The notes: generated from the letters alone by a model not told the origin. Counted from the stretch's first letter, positions 32,331 through 43,936 are shown. The stretch: 64,000 nucleotides of DNA from Okapia johnstoni (GCA_024291935.2 CM044310.1:121344213-121408212), one strand, 5' to 3'. Translations and numbers: made by a program.

Positions 32331-32514
32331 GCTCCAAGTCTCCTGGTGAAGAGAAGTTTGAATAAGTCTCAGTGTCGGGCTCTTTGAAGTAGATTCTAAT
32401 GCTCCCAGTTCCTCACTCTTCCCTATATCAAGGTGCTTTGTCAAATAACCTCACTGTTCCTCCCCCAGATAGGATGTACTTCCTTCCCCCACGAGTCTAC
32501 TTTGGCCATGGGAC

Positions 32515-32832
32515 CTGCAAGGAGATCCAATCAGAGTCCATCCTAAAGGAAATCAACCCTGAATATCCATTGGAAGGACTGATGCTGAAGCTCCAAAACC
32601 TTGGTCACCAGATGCAAGGAGCCGACTCACTGGAAAGGACTCTGATTTCTGGGAATGATTGAGGGCAGAAGGATAAGGGAGTGACAGAGGACGAGATGCT
32701 TGGATGGCATCACCGACTCAATGGACATGAATCTGAGCAAACTGGGAGATAGTGAAGGACAGAGGAGCCTGGCGTGCTACGGTCCATGGGGTCACAAAGA
32801 GTAGGACACAACTTAGCAACTGAACAACAATG
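32515..32832 (+). repeat. BovB 3' fragment
   Basis: Forward 3' end from 'caaggagatccaatcagagt' to 'gcaactgaacaacaatggg', moderately diverged. Confidence 0.85.
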
Positions 32833-33489
32833 GGACCTGTGTTTGTGTGGCCTGTGACCTGTGATCTTACCAAAGCTTTGAAATTCCACCCTCTAGTTGA
32901 GACCTTCTCACTCAGCTGTTGTAATGAGAAAATTCATGCTTGAGCTACTCCTCTGGTCCTAGAATAAGGACGGGAAGTGTAAACCAGAGTGTCTCTAATT
33001 AAGCCACGCCCACATCAGTCAGCACAAGCAAGCCTAACCAAGACCAGAAGAACCATTCAAATGACCCCACAAGACATTAGCTAACCCCTCAGCTGAGTGA
33101 AGACTCCTGAGGACAAACGACTGTTTTAAGACACTACGTTTTTAGGGTGGTTTGTTACACAGCAGTTTTGTGCCAGTTGCTGACTGATACACTCTAATCG
33201 ACCCAAATTACTTTCATTTCCCCAGCACTACCAAATATCATGAGGGCCCTGGTCATGTGACTTTTCTTGGACAGAAAGGTGAAATCAGCACCATTATGAC
33301 TTTGAGGAAAAGTCACACTTCCCAGAAAAAAAATCAGAGTGCATCACATATCTGTACACAGATCCTCAGCAAAGTCGGACATCGACAATTCCTGACTCCG
33401 AAAGGTGGTCCTGAAAAGGTCATTCCTGGACTCCAGACCTCTGGTAAGGACAGCACACTCGGCCCAGGGCACCTTCACCTCCTTTTCAG

Positions 33490-34290
33490 AAGGCTATAGA
33501 TGAGGAGATGAGTTTGGAGATCACCAGGGTGGAGGAACGGGACACCACCTGCTTGCTCTCCAGGGAGCAGCTCGCCTTGGGTCTTGGGTGGATGAGCCCT
33601 GTCGTGCCATGAAACAGAACTACTGCAGCGAGCTGGGGGGCGTGCGTGGGCAGGGCCGCTGGCATCGGAGCACAGTGGCCAGAACCTTGGTGTAGGACGT
33701 GTCTATCAGAAAGAAGGGAACGGTGACGACCAGCACTGTGGCCACCAGTGCATCGTCCTGGAAGTCTCTGGTGTCTGCACACACCAGGCTCAGCAGACAG
33801 GCGATGGCACAGCAGTAGTGGACCCTGGGGGCTCGCTGAAGGGGAGGACCGACAGCCGCATGGTGAGGACCAGCGACGCGGGGACTCCGGCCAGCAGCTG
33901 GCAGAGCTGCGGGCTTGTGATGGCCCCAGAGTGCAGGTGCCTGCAGATGGCCACGCAGCGCCCCCAGGCCATGGGGGTCAGGAGGCCCTCAACCAAGACA
34001 CAGAGCACTGGAGCAGCTGCTGGGCACCGCCCGAGGGGGACATGCTGCCCCGGGCCGCAGCAGCAGGTCTCCAGCAGGGCTGGCTGACGTAGCAGGAAGG
34101 ACCAGGGTGCGCGCAGGGCAGGGAGCACAGGTGCCCAGTGGTGTGAGCAGGGACGCAGGTGGGGAGAGCGCGGCAAGCAGCGGGGACAGCATGGGCACGT
34201 GAGCAGAGCCCGGCGGGGTGACGTCGCTGGCACAGCGCTGGTTGGCATGGTGGTCGTGGGGTGGGGGTGGGGGGCCCAGGCCGCGGGCAC
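33490..34290 (-). pseudogene. Olfactory receptor pseudogene 1
   Basis: Minus-strand fragments keep olfactory-receptor hallmarks in at least two frames. A TM2-like FLLRQPALLETCC is followed by a TM3-like TPMAWGRCVAICRHLHSGAI (canonical MAYDRYVAIC degraded) and SPQLCQLLAG, all before about 33790. The TM6-like HAPQLAAVVLFHGTT lies in a shifted frame after it, at about 33600-33660. The C-terminal NPxIYSLRN block is lost. Olfactory receptors are single-exon seven-helix GPCRs, and this one has lost its continuous frame and key residues. The subfamily is uncertain, perhaps OR10-like. Confidence 0.8.
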
Positions 34291-34469
34291 AGACCCAGGG
34301 GAATGAAGGAGCCTGTGGGAGGGAAGAAGTAAAGAAAAACTGTGGCGAGTTGCACCTGCCTGGCCTCTGCACAGAGAGGGGGAGTCGTGTGTGTGTGTGT
34401 AGTCCCTTCAGTTGTGTCTGTGAACGGTGAGCATTTATATCAAATTCAAATTTCAACATCCCTAAAGAG

Positions 34470-34542
34470 CTTTTAAGGGGGCAACAGAAGATGAGATGGT
34501 TGGATGGCAGCACTGACTCGATGGACATGATTTGGCGAACAC
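34470..34542 (+). repeat. Short BovB fragment
   Basis: 'gatgagatggttggatggca' and 'gactcgatggacatga' identify a fragment of about 70 bp between two receptor pseudogenes. Confidence 0.75.
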
Positions 34543-34829
34543 AGTCCTATTCATCCCAGGATCGTCTGTGGCTTCCAGGCAGTGATGGCAGAGCTGTGCA
34601 GTAGCAACAGAGAACAGAGAGCTGGCAAGGCTGAAAATATTTCCTCTCTGGCCTCTGTAGAAATGTTGGTGGGCCCCTGACCTGTGCCCAGCGGGTGCCT
34701 CAAGGCTGAATGCACCAAAACACGCAGAGACTGGGAGGCACAGAGTCGGGCGCGCAAGACCGCAGAGCCACGCGTCGGAGCCGGGAGGGGGCTCCCAGCT
34801 CAGTGTCCGCGTGTCCCCCAGGGTCAGCC

Positions 34830-35480
34830 CCGCGTGGTGCCTGACCCCCGGAGCCGGGCCGGGGCAGAGCGGGCCGCCGCGTGGACCTCACGGTTCCGGA
34901 GGCTGTCGATGAGCGGGTTCAGGACGGGCGTGACGACGAGACAGAGAACAGCCACCTGCTTGTGGCACTCGGCGGGGTGCGCGCGGGAGCCCCGGGGCCG
35001 GGGCCGCGGATCCAGGGCGGTCCCCGGGCCGGGCCGTCGAAGAGCGCCACCACGGCCAGATGTGAGCCGCAGGGGAACAGCGCCTGGAGGCGGCTCTGGG
35101 CGAAGGGCAGCAGGCCCACGGCCGCCGGGATGGAGGCGTAGGAGGCAGAAACGAAGGCCAAAGCGAGGATGGGGCGCGCGCAGGCCGGAGACCAGCGTGC
35201 GGTCGGCCGACATCGGCGCGGCGGGCAGCTCGCAGAAGAAGCGGTCCACCGGGGGCCGCCCGGGGCAGAAGCGCCATCCCGGCCAGGAGGAGGGCCTCGC
35301 AGCGGCCCGGGGAGAGGCCCACGCGGAGCCAGGGCCAGGCCGTGGCCGGCGGCGCCAGGTGGGCTGGCGGGCGGTGCCCGGGGCCGGGGCGGCCGCTGGC
35401 CAGGGCGATGAGCCAGGAGTGCCGTCCGCAGCAAGCGCCGCAGCAGCAAGTCCGAGGTCCCCGCCTGGTTCCCGGCGGCC
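34830..35480 (-). pseudogene. Olfactory receptor pseudogene 2
   Basis: The minus strand shows VDRFFCELPA (conserved second extracellular loop, near 35230). Next come a TM5-like ALAFVSASYASI, then FPCGSHLAVVALFDG (TM6), then TPVLNPLIDSLRNREVHAA (TM7 plus tail; canonical NPLIYSLRN). These occur in different frames, so there are several frameshifts. TM1-TM3 are barely recognisable upstream. The locus is very GC-rich, which opens spurious frames on both strands. Confidence 0.85.
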
Positions 35481-35559
35481 GGGCCCTCCCTGGGGGAGAC
35501 CGGGGACCCTGAGGCTCCCCCGCGGCCCCCGGAGGGGCGGAGGGGCTGGGCGCCTGGCC

Positions 35560-36065
35560 TTTCCCTGCTCCTGTTCGCTCCGTACCCCTCTCCCGTCCCG
35601 TCCGTCCGCTCACCTGCTCCTCCTGGCGCGGTCTCCCCATCGCATCTCCGGCCGCGGGTCCTCTCCCCAGTTGCTGATTTCCCCTGTCGCGCTCTCTCCC
35701 CTTCCTTCCCTCCTTGATTTCTCTCCGTTTCTCTCCCCTCCCTTGTCTTCCCGGTCCCTGGCTTTAGTCATCTCTCTGCCTCTCTCCTTCTGCCCAAGCC
35801 TTATAAGAATGAGGGTTGACACGCCCGTGTAAGAATAAGGTGATACACAGTGGCATCTCTCTCGCCCCCTTTCTCTCCCACACTCACAGTCGCCGCCCTT
35901 CTCGACTGCCTTCTCGCCCTGTGGACCTCTACCCCTCCCGGGCTCTTCCTGTGCCCTCTCATTCCTTCCCCTGCATCTCCCTGGGTTTCTCTCCCCTTCC
36001 TCTCTCATCATCCTTCCAGACTTTTCCTCTGGCCCCGCCACCCCCTCCTTTTCCGCCCTCCTCCG
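35560..36065. repeat. Second polypyrimidine tract
   Basis: About 500 bp with C/T dominance on the + strand ('ctctccccttccttccctcc' and similar), immediately 5' of receptor pseudogene 2 on its own strand. No gene. From 36065 to 36660 unassigned single-copy-looking DNA follows. Confidence 0.6.
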
Positions 36066-36674
36066 TACCAGCAGCTGAGGTCGGGCCATGGTGGGGACAA
36101 CCAAGCCCAGGGCCCTGTTCCTCCTCCCTCAGCACCAGGGCTGGGAGTGGTCGAGCACAGGGTGGACAGTGGGCAGAGCAGACCCCTGGCCCATCTCTCC
36201 TGCAGGACGTCTGCAACTCTCACGCCCTGAAGAGGAGAATCCTTGCCAAAACTATCCGGGGACAGAGCTCTGGAGGCAGAGAACACAGCAAGCGCAAAGC
36301 TCCCGAGGCGGGAACGCGCTTGGTTGGCGTAGCAGACAGAATACCGGTGGCTGAGTGTCGTCAGTAAAGGGAGGGGCGATGTGAGCCGACATGGAAGGTG
36401 GACCCTGTGGGGACCAGCACAGCATGCACAGAGGCACCCCGAGGGCACAAGGTCCGTCTGCAAAACCCAAGGCGGCTGGAGAAGAGTCGTGGATTCAGGT
36501 CTTACAGTGAGTATGGGTCTTACGCGTGCTCTACCTGCACAGCCGTGCTTACAGCGGGACTGCTGCCATGAACTTCAAATGAAGACTACTTATGCTCCAG
36601 ACTTTTGGACACAGTGGAGGAAGGAGAGGGTGGGACAAACTGAAAGAGCAGCATTGACATATATGTGCTCTGTG

Positions 36675-36808
36675 TGTGTGTGTGTGTGCTCAGTCACGTG
36701 TGGTCTTTGCAATCCCATGGACTGTAGCCCACCAGGCTCCTCTGTCCATGGGAGTCTCCAGCAGGAATACTGGAGTGGGTTGCTGTTCCCTACTCCAATA
36801 TATGCACT

Positions 36809-36860
<52 letters not shown>

Positions 36861-37012
36861 GTTGCTCGATCGTGTCTGACTCTTTGCGACCCTGTGGACT
36901 GTAACCCGCCAGGTCCCTCTGTCCATGGATTCTCCAGGCAAGAATCCTGGAGTGGGCTGCCATTTCCTCCTCCAGGGGTTCTTTACCATCTGAGCCACCA
37001 GGGAAGCCCACA
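36675..37012 (-). repeat. Two Bov-tA SINEs flanking a (GT)24 microsatellite
   Basis: The first SINE copy (about 36675-36795) is truncated. A pure GT run occupies 36811-36858. A second reverse SINE follows to 'gagccaccagggaagccc' at 37010. The GT tract sits at the 5' edge of the second SINE. Confidence 0.9.
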
Positions 37013-37249
37013 GCCATTATACTGCCATTCAAAAAAAGAAAAAAGAGACCCTGTTCTCTGAACACTCCCAAATTTTGGAAAGGAACTTGATATTTTGGAC
37101 TTACAGTGTTTTTAGGAGTTTGGGAGTCCAAAAAGAATGACTGTCTCCAACAGGCAGTTGTATACCTGATTCTGGAGTTTGGGAGAGCTGATGAGTGGGT
37201 CTGCTTCAGCCGTGAGTAACAAAGTCCTTTGTCTCTGACTCAGAACCTA

Positions 37250-37385
37250 ATGTCTTTTGAGGGGGTGGCCCTGCCGCACAGCATGTGGGAGCTTCCTTCC
37301 CCAGACCAGGAATTGAACCCCCGCCCCTGCATTGGAAGCACGGAGTGTCAACCACCCTTGGACACCAAAGAATTCCCACCTCATG
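37250..37385 (-). repeat. CHR-type SINE
   Basis: Reverse copy with 'ggggtggccctgccgcacag' and 'agaccaggaattgaaccccc'. Confidence 0.7.
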
Positions 37386-37449
37386 TTTGTTTTCCAGCAT
37401 CCATTTAATAGACTAGTTTGTAACTAGGTAAAATCCAAATCTTTCACAC

Positions 37450-37680
37450 TTCCTTTAAAGAAAAAAAGTATTGGCGTATAGTTGATTAAAATGTTGTGAT
37501 AGTTTCAGGTGTTCAGCGAAGTGCTTCAGTTCTTCAGACACATGTTTTCATTCATTTTCAGGCTCTTTTCTCGTATCGGTCATCACAGAATGCTGAGTAG
37601 AGGGCCCTGTGCTCTATGGTAGGTCCTTGCTGCTCATCTGTCTTCTATATAGTGGTGTGTGTGTGTTAATCCCACGTTCC
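37450..37680 (-). repeat. L1-type fragment
   Basis: 'ttggcgtatagttgattaaa' and 'gggccctgtgctctatggta' place it in the same family as 340-640. Confidence 0.6.
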
Positions 37681-37969
37681 TGATTGATCCCTGCCCTTCC
37701 CACACTGTTCTTGACAGAGACAGTGCCCAGGCTGTCCATGTGGGCAGGGACCACAAGAGCGGCAACCCCAGTGCCTCTGAAATACCCACGCTACTTTCAG
37801 CTTCTGGAGGGAGGCGCTGAGGCAGCTGATGAGGCTGGGGTTGGTTCTTGCTGGGGGCGGGCCTCTGGGCCCTGAAACCAGCTGTGGGAGTAGGTCAGCA
37901 CGGGACGGGGGCTGCCTGTCCACCCCTCCCCGCTCCAGCCATGCAGAATCTCTGGGACATTCCCTTTCT

Positions 37970-37972
<3 letters not shown>

Positions 37973-38014
<42 letters not shown>
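37973..38014. repeat. (AC)21 microsatellite
   Basis: Uninterrupted AC dinucleotide run, likely polymorphic. A Bov-tA SINE starts 40 bp downstream. Confidence 0.95.
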
Positions 38015-38018
<4 letters not shown>

Positions 38019-38054
38019 CCTAGGTTCTAGCCTTTGAACTGCTTACCTAGGTCT

Positions 38055-38262
38055 TGGGCTTCCCTGGTAACTCAGTGGGAATCAATCCGCCTGCCAATGC
38101 AGGAGGCTTGGGTTCCATCCCTGGGTCGGGAAGATCCCCTGGAGGAGGACATGGCAACCCACTGCAGTGTTCTTCCCGGAGAATCCCGTGGACAGAGGAG
38201 CCTGGTGGGCTACAGTCCATGGGGTCGCAGAGTCAGACGTTACTTAAGGACTAAACAACAAC
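38055..38262 (+). repeat. Bov-tA SINE
   Basis: Forward, nearly complete copy from 'gggcttccctggtaactcag' to 'aaggactaaacaacaac'. Confidence 0.9.
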
Positions 38263-38474
38263 TGCCTCCTGCTTCCCTTCCTCAGAGGAAATAGTATATT
38301 ATTGCTTTTTAAAAATAAGGTTTGTGTGTTTGAGTTTCTGTGTGTGTGTCTGTGTATATGTCTGTGTGTGTGTGTCTAACACATCATCCATAGAATTATT
38401 GAGAGGACAGAGTCCACAGCCTAGATTAAGCATCCATAGTATTAATTTATTTCTTCTCTCGTCGACACTGTGTC

Positions 38475-39340
38475 TCAGAGGTCAGGCCTTTCCCCCAGCC
38501 TGTCCTGAAGGCACTTCATGTCCTTGTTGCACAGGCCGCAGATGACGGGCCTCACCGTGGGGATGAGGACGCCGTGGGTCACGGAGATGACCTTGTCTTG
38601 GTCGTGAATGGTCTTGGCTCGGGGCAGCACGTCCGTGGAGATGGCCGTGCCGGGGAGCAGGGCCTCCCTCGTGAGGTGCGAGCCACTCGTGGGGAACGCC
38701 TTGCCAAGGCCCTCCATGGACCGCGTCTGCAGCACGGCCACCAGGACCGTCCCGGAGGAGGCCATGACAGGCGGAAGGAGCCCGCAGGGTCAGGGCACCG
38801 GCGCCCAGCATGAACGACTCGCTGGTCAGAGCAGGCAGGCTTGGGCGGGGCCAGGGCTCACAGGAGAAGCCATGCGATAACTCCAAGGGCGTGGTCGTCA
38901 CGGGGACCACGGGCCACAGGAAGGCTGAGGTCCACGAGGTCCCGGCCCACAGGCCGACACCCACGGCCACAGCTTAGTCACCGACCGCAGCGGCCCACGG
39001 GAGACACACCACAAGCCCCAGGCACAGCCCCGCGGCTGCCTGGCCAAGCGCCGTCCTGGAGAGGTGACGGGGATGGCCACCCAGCGGCCAAGCAGACCCG
39101 GGGCACTGTGGACGCGGAGGCACATGTGTCCAGGAAGGACAGGCCGCTGAGGAAGAAGCACATGGGCGTGTGGACGAGGACCACAGCCTACCAGCACAGG
39201 ACGAGGTTGTCCCCGAGAGGGGTGACGAGGCAGGTCCAGAGGAGTGGGCAGCGGGAGACGGCCAGCTCCCGGGGGCGCTGGGACAGCCCGGGCAGGACGA
39301 AGGGGACCCTGTTCCGTGCTCCTTCTGAAAGCCCCGGTGG
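38475..39340 (-). pseudogene. Olfactory receptor pseudogene 3
   Basis: The minus strand carries, in order, HTPMCFFLSGLSFLDTC (canonical HTPMYFFLSNLSFLD, near 39160), a loop-like SCEPWPRPSLPALTSESF near 38850, then KAFPTSGSHL (TM6 start) and TIHDQDKVISV. TM7 follows with the canonical NPxIYSLRNKD decayed to RPVICGLCNKDMK near 38530. Segments are in at least two frames, and the MAYDRYVAIC motif is not recognisable. It is the most complete of the three relics. The region is otherwise devoid of repeats. Confidence 0.85.
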
Positions 39341-39489
39341 TGGGAAACTGCAGGCCATCTTTGGGTCGTTCAGACACTGACAGCTTCCTATAAATACGGT
39401 TTGATTCTTTCAAGGCACCAACTCTAGGGGTTCCTTGGGACTGCTGCTCAGATTACTATTCCTGTACCCCTGCACTGCTAAATGTGTGT

Positions 39490-40100
39490 CATAGATGAGG
39501 GGAAAATGGGAACAGAGATGGGCTTGATTTTCTCGGCTCCAAATCACTGCAGATAGTGACTGCAGCCACAAAATTAAAAGATGCTTACTCCTTGGGAAAA
39601 AGGCTATAACAAACCTAAACAGCGTACTAAAAAGCAGAGACATCACTAGACAAAGACCTGTCTAGTCAAAGCTATGGTTTTTCCAGTGGTCATGTATGGA
39701 TGTGAGAGTTGGACGGTGAAGAAAGCTGAGCGCTGAAGAATTGATGCTTGTGAACTGTTGGAGAAGACTCTGGAGAGTCCCTTGGACTGCAAGAAGATCC
39801 AACCAGTCCATCCTAAAGGAGATCAGTCCTGGGTGTTCATTGGAAGGACTGATGCTGAAGCTGAAACTCCAATACTTTGGCCACCTCATGCAAAGAGCTG
39901 ACTCATTGGAAAAGACCCTAATGCTGGGAAGGATTGGGGGCAGGAGGAGAAGGGGACGACAGAGGATGAGATGGCTGGATGGCATCACTGACTCGATGGA
40001 CATGGGTTTGGGTAGACTCTGGGAGTTGGTGATGGACAGGGAGGCCTGGCGTACTGTGATTCATGGGGTCGCAAAGAGTCGGACACGAGTGAAAAACAAC
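39490..40100 (+). repeat. BovB LINE fragment
   Basis: Forward 3' part starting in the reverse-transcriptase C-terminal region, broken by stops and small deletions. It ends at 'gtcggacacgagtgaaaaac'. Confidence 0.9.
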
Positions 40101-40205
40101 AAGGTTTGTCATAGCTTTTCTTCCAAGGAGCAAGAGTCTGTTAATTTCAAGGCTGCAGTCATATTACTCTATCGTTTGTGCCATCCCAGTGAAATTCCCA
40201 TGAGG

Positions 40206-40231
40206 GTGTGTGTGTATGTGTGTATGTGTGT

Positions 40232-40261
<30 letters not shown>
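40206..40261. repeat. (TG)n microsatellite, interrupted
   Basis: TG run with a few TA interruptions in its left half and a pure run of about 28 bp at the right. Confidence 0.9.
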
Positions 40262-40267
<6 letters not shown>

Positions 40268-40339
40268 AGACAAACCAAATCTAAAAGTTTTGTGGGAAGA
40301 TAAAGGACCTACTCTAGTGGAAAGCAATGCTTATCTCAA

Positions 40340-40490
40340 AGCTACAGAAATTAAATTAAAATTCAAGTGTCAATTAAAATAAACATTTTAAATTTCAATT
40401 AAATTAAAACTTTAAATTAAAATCAAACTGTTAATTAAAGTAAAACTTTAATTAAAATTAAAATGTCAATTAAACTAAAATTAGAGAAAT
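40340..40490. repeat. AT-rich AATTAAA-type degenerate repeat
   Basis: 'aattaaaattaaa'-like units repeat imperfectly over about 140 bp, with C and G nearly absent on either strand. The composition is like that of matrix-attachment regions, but no function is shown. Confidence 0.7.
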
Positions 40491-40639
40491 CTGACCGATG
40501 AGCTAGCAAAGATAGCAAAGAACTGAGCCAACACACAAAGGTTTATTTAATTTATACGAGAAAACAGCATTGCAGGGAAGTGAAGAAAGTAAAGGCATTT
40601 CAATAAATGGCTTTGGACCGATTCTCTACTATTAGGAGA

Positions 40640-41520
40640 GAACGTGAAATTTTCTCAAGCCCAAATTATTCTTAAAATTATGTTCCCTCTACATATAAAC
40701 AAAATCTAAACTAACACAGCATAGTAAAGCAACTATACGCCAAGAAAATTTTTAAAAGGTAGAAGACAAAAAGCAAGAAGGAAAAGTAAATTCAAAATCA
40801 ATAAAACTCATAGAAGACAGTAGGAGACACATTGCTTTAAGGTCTATTTAGACTGCTAAACCAGAGCAATTGTTTTGACTACATGAAAACTAAGCCCTCT
40901 GTTAATCACACACACGCAACGAAAGGAATTCGAAGTCGAGCTATAATGTGGGAAATTATCTCCAACACCTCTCTTTGAACATATGTTCACGTCTTAAACA
41001 TGGAAATAACTTCTATAAAGCCAAAAAAAGAGGAAAAAGCTTTAGAAGAAAACATTGGGGAAGAAATTTAAACTAACCCATCAGAAAGAACAATACTGAA
41101 CTGCCATTCAATAGATGAAAAAAAAATCCACAAACTGGTTAGCAATCAGGAACACGCAAAAGAAAAACGTGATGAGATAGGACTGCAAACCCTCATATAC
41201 AGCCGGCAGCAAACAGAGCTTACTGCCAAGCTTTACAATGGAAGGTGCACGGGAATACTCATCCACTATTGCTGAGGCCGTCACAGTCAATTTGGCAGAA
41301 TCTACTAAAGTTGAACATACACAAATTTATGACAAAGCAGTTCCACTCCTGCATGTGTATTTGACGGTGATGCATTGAGCACCCAGACACGTACAAGAAT
41401 CTCTAGCAGTGTCAAACCAGAAACCACACGAATGCCCATTAACATCAAAATATAGGGGAAACTTAACCAAAAAAAAAAGAAAAAATCTAACATTCTGGAG
41501 ATAAAATCTCACTATAAACA
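40640..41520. repeat. Diverged L1 sequence
   Basis: A-rich DNA with L1-like phrases ('caaagcagttccactcctgc', 'tagtaaagcaactatacgcc'). It is open to no meaningful protein. Confidence 0.5.
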
Positions 41521-41567
41521 AAATGGACCTAAATTACAAAAAAAAAAAATCTATTAAAATGACGAAA

Positions 41568-41735
41568 TGAGAACTTCCCTGGTGATCCAGTGGCTAAGAC
41601 TGAGCTCGAAATGCAGGGGACCCAGGTTCGATCCCCGGTCAGGGACCTAGATCCCACATGCTGCAACTTAAGATCCTTCGTGCCACAACTAAGACTCCTG
41701 TGCAGCCAGATAAATAAATAAATTTTTTTTAAAAG
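41568..41735 (+). repeat. CHR-type SINE with A-rich tail
   Basis: 'gaacttccctggtgatccag' and 'ccaggttcgatccccggtca', ending in a 'gataaataaataaattt' tail. Confidence 0.88.
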
Positions 41736-41794
41736 ACACCTACATGCAACAACACAGTTCAGTCTCACAAACGTGTTAGGCAAGATGCACGCGT

Positions 41795-42012
41795 GCATGC
41801 TAAGCCCCTTCAGTCACATCTGCCTCTTCCGACCCCGTGGAAGGCAGCCCGCCAGGCTCCTCCGTCCATGGGAGTCTCCGGGCAGGAATCCTGGAGCGGG
41901 TTGCCACGCCCTCCTCCAGGGGATCTTCCCGACCCAGGGATGGAACCCGTGTCTCTTACGTCTCCTGTATTGGCAGGTGGGTTCTTTACCACTAGCGCCA
42001 CAAGGGAAGTCC
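41795..42012 (-). repeat. Bov-tA SINE
   Basis: Reverse complete copy, CpG-rich for its class ('cccgtggaaggcagcccgcc'). Confidence 0.9.
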
Positions 42013-42357
42013 CTTTGAACATGATTTCCAGGACCACGTAGCATACGAATTAACATATGTAAAGCCCAACCACAGCTAAAGCAAAATTACACACTCAGAC
42101 AACAGCACTGTATCAATACTCCTGTCTACCGGGAGGGCAGAGGGTAGCAACAAAAGGAAACAAGAAAAAAAAATCTTTGGGAATAACAAAAGTTATGGTT
42201 TTACTAAGAAGGGGGTATGGTTATATGTGATTACTGTTGAATTTTACTGCATTGTAAAATCTTGGCCTGTGTACTTTTCTACATGCGTTATGTTTCACAA
42301 CAGAGGGAAAAATATTGTTTTTCATGAAAAAAGACCTAACTTTTTCACGATTCAAGG

Positions 42358-42371
42358 GCGCCATCTAGTGG
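42358..42371 (-). promoter_or_regulatory. Perfect CTCF core motif
   Basis: gcgccatctagtgg is an exact match to the reverse complement of CCASYAGRKGGCRS. It lies in a short non-repeat island just left of a Bov-tA SINE. Binding is not demonstrated. Its orientation agrees with that of the site at 3939-3952. Confidence 0.6.
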
Positions 42372-42394
42372 TCTTATAGGTACTTTATGAACTC

Positions 42395-42592
42395 AGTGAG
42401 TTGGTCGCTCAGTCATGTCCGCCTCTTTGCAACCCCATGGACTGCAGCCAGGCTCCTCTGTCCATGGAATTCTCCAGGCCGGGATACTGGAGTGGGCTGC
42501 CATTTCCTCCTCCAGGGGATATTCCCAACCCAGGGATTGAACCCGGGTCTCCTGCATTGCAGGCAGATTCTTTACCATCTGAGCCACCGTCC
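42395..42592 (-). repeat. Bov-tA SINE
   Basis: Reverse copy, 'ggtcgctcagtcatgtccgc' to 'gagccaccgtcccag'. Confidence 0.9.
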
Positions 42593-42704
42593 CAGGCTTC
42601 ATGAACGCAGAGGCATTCCCTTAAATTGAAACAGAAAATAAGTGATATAGTTTTGTTACTGAGTATTGTCCAGTTAAAAAAGGAAAAAAAGCACAACATG
42701 AAAG

Positions 42705-43240
42705 TCGCGAGTTAATTTTTATTTGGGTTCAAATGAGGACTGCAACCCAGGAGACAGCACCTCAGGTAGCTCTGAGAAACTGCTTGAGGTAGGGGTAAGG
42801 TCAGTATAGATGTGATTTTGGTGAAGGGGGAATGCATGCAATCAAGCACGTGTTTTCCCAGAAGGCTGATGAGGCTTTCTGCTAGTTACGAGAAGCAGTC
42901 ATCACCATGAAGGAGTTTAGTGCTCTTCTAGATATGAGGAGATAGGAGAACTGGGCTCATAAAATCAGCTCCTGAAGGCCTGTCCAGCCAGTTTTTCCCA
43001 GAGCACAGAGTGCCTCGTTTCTGGTCCTCACCCTGCACTCCTTTCAGGGGGTGCTGAAGGTCAGCAGTTGCAGCAGAACCCGATTTAATCCTTGCGGAGG
43101 TGGGTGGCAAGTGCCAGTGGCAAGTGCCAATCTGTATTCATAGTTGACAGTGGAAAACTACAAGACATCTGTGCATGGAGATTACGTCTTCTCCCAGTGA
43201 TCTCGTCCTGCAAAGGACCTCAGCTGCTCGTCCCCAGGTC
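42705..43240 (+). repeat. LTR-like repeat (same superfamily as 24.9 and 53.4 kb)
   Basis: It opens with 'tttttatttgggttcaaatg' and 'gcaacccaggagacagcacc', which parallels the inverted copy at 53.5 kb. I cannot name the family. No protein frame of an element is visible. Confidence 0.45.
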
Positions 43241-43321
43241 ACCTCCTAGACCTTGACGAGCCCCACTCTCCACAACTTGAGCCCCCAGACCTTTGACTGG
43301 CGCCCCAGCTGCATCGATGCT

Positions 43322-43450
43322 TCCACTGTTTAAAAGAGTTTTATTGAAGTATAATTGCTTTACAATGTTGGGTTAACTTCTGCTGTACAATAGCATGTTC
43401 ACCTGAAACGATCACAGCATTGTTAATCAGCTACACCCCCATACAAAATA
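43322..43450 (-). repeat. L1-type fragment
   Basis: 'gttttattgaagtataattg' and 'cttctgctgtacaatagcat'. Confidence 0.6.
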
Positions 43451-43559
43451 AAGTTAAAAAAAAAAAAAAGCCTAGGAAAGGTTTGGGCTGAAGAAACCCC
43501 AGTTTCTATTCTGTATTTTATATAATTATAAATGTGTTTACAATGTGATGCAAATATAT

Positions 43560-43785
43560 ATGGGCTTCCCAAGTGGCGCAGTGGTAAAGAATATGACTGC
43601 CAATGCATGAGATGCAAGAGTCGCAGTTTCGATCCCTGGGTCGGGAAGATCCCTTGGAGGAGGAAATGGCAACCCACTCCAGTATTCTTGCCTAGAGAAT
43701 CCCATAGACAGAGGAACCTGGCGGGCTACAGTCCATGCATGGGGTCACAAAGAGTCAGACTTAGGGACTAGACAACAATAACCTG
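43560..43785 (+). repeat. Bov-tA SINE
   Basis: Forward copy, 'gggcttcccaagtggcgcag' to 'gggactagacaacaataac'. Confidence 0.9.
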
Positions 43786-43936
43786 CTAAATTAACACTGT
43801 TGCCTTTCTGTTACACTAAATCTGAGGGGGAGTAAGTACTTAAGACTTCCGGCTTTTTCTCCCGAAGACGTCACAAATTTAATTCATTTGCTCCTCTCCA
43901 TAAGCTAATATGCCCATTTCACAGACAAGGCACAGT

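Noticed and set aside
34684..35832. 382-codon open frame on +
   Set aside because: It is antisense to a GC-rich olfactory receptor pseudogene, with low-complexity Arg/Gly/Pro translation and no domain.
36811..38014. Regularly repeated DNA resembling a CRISPR-like array
   Set aside because: The repeats are dinucleotide microsatellites and SINEs; this is a mammalian nuclear sequence.
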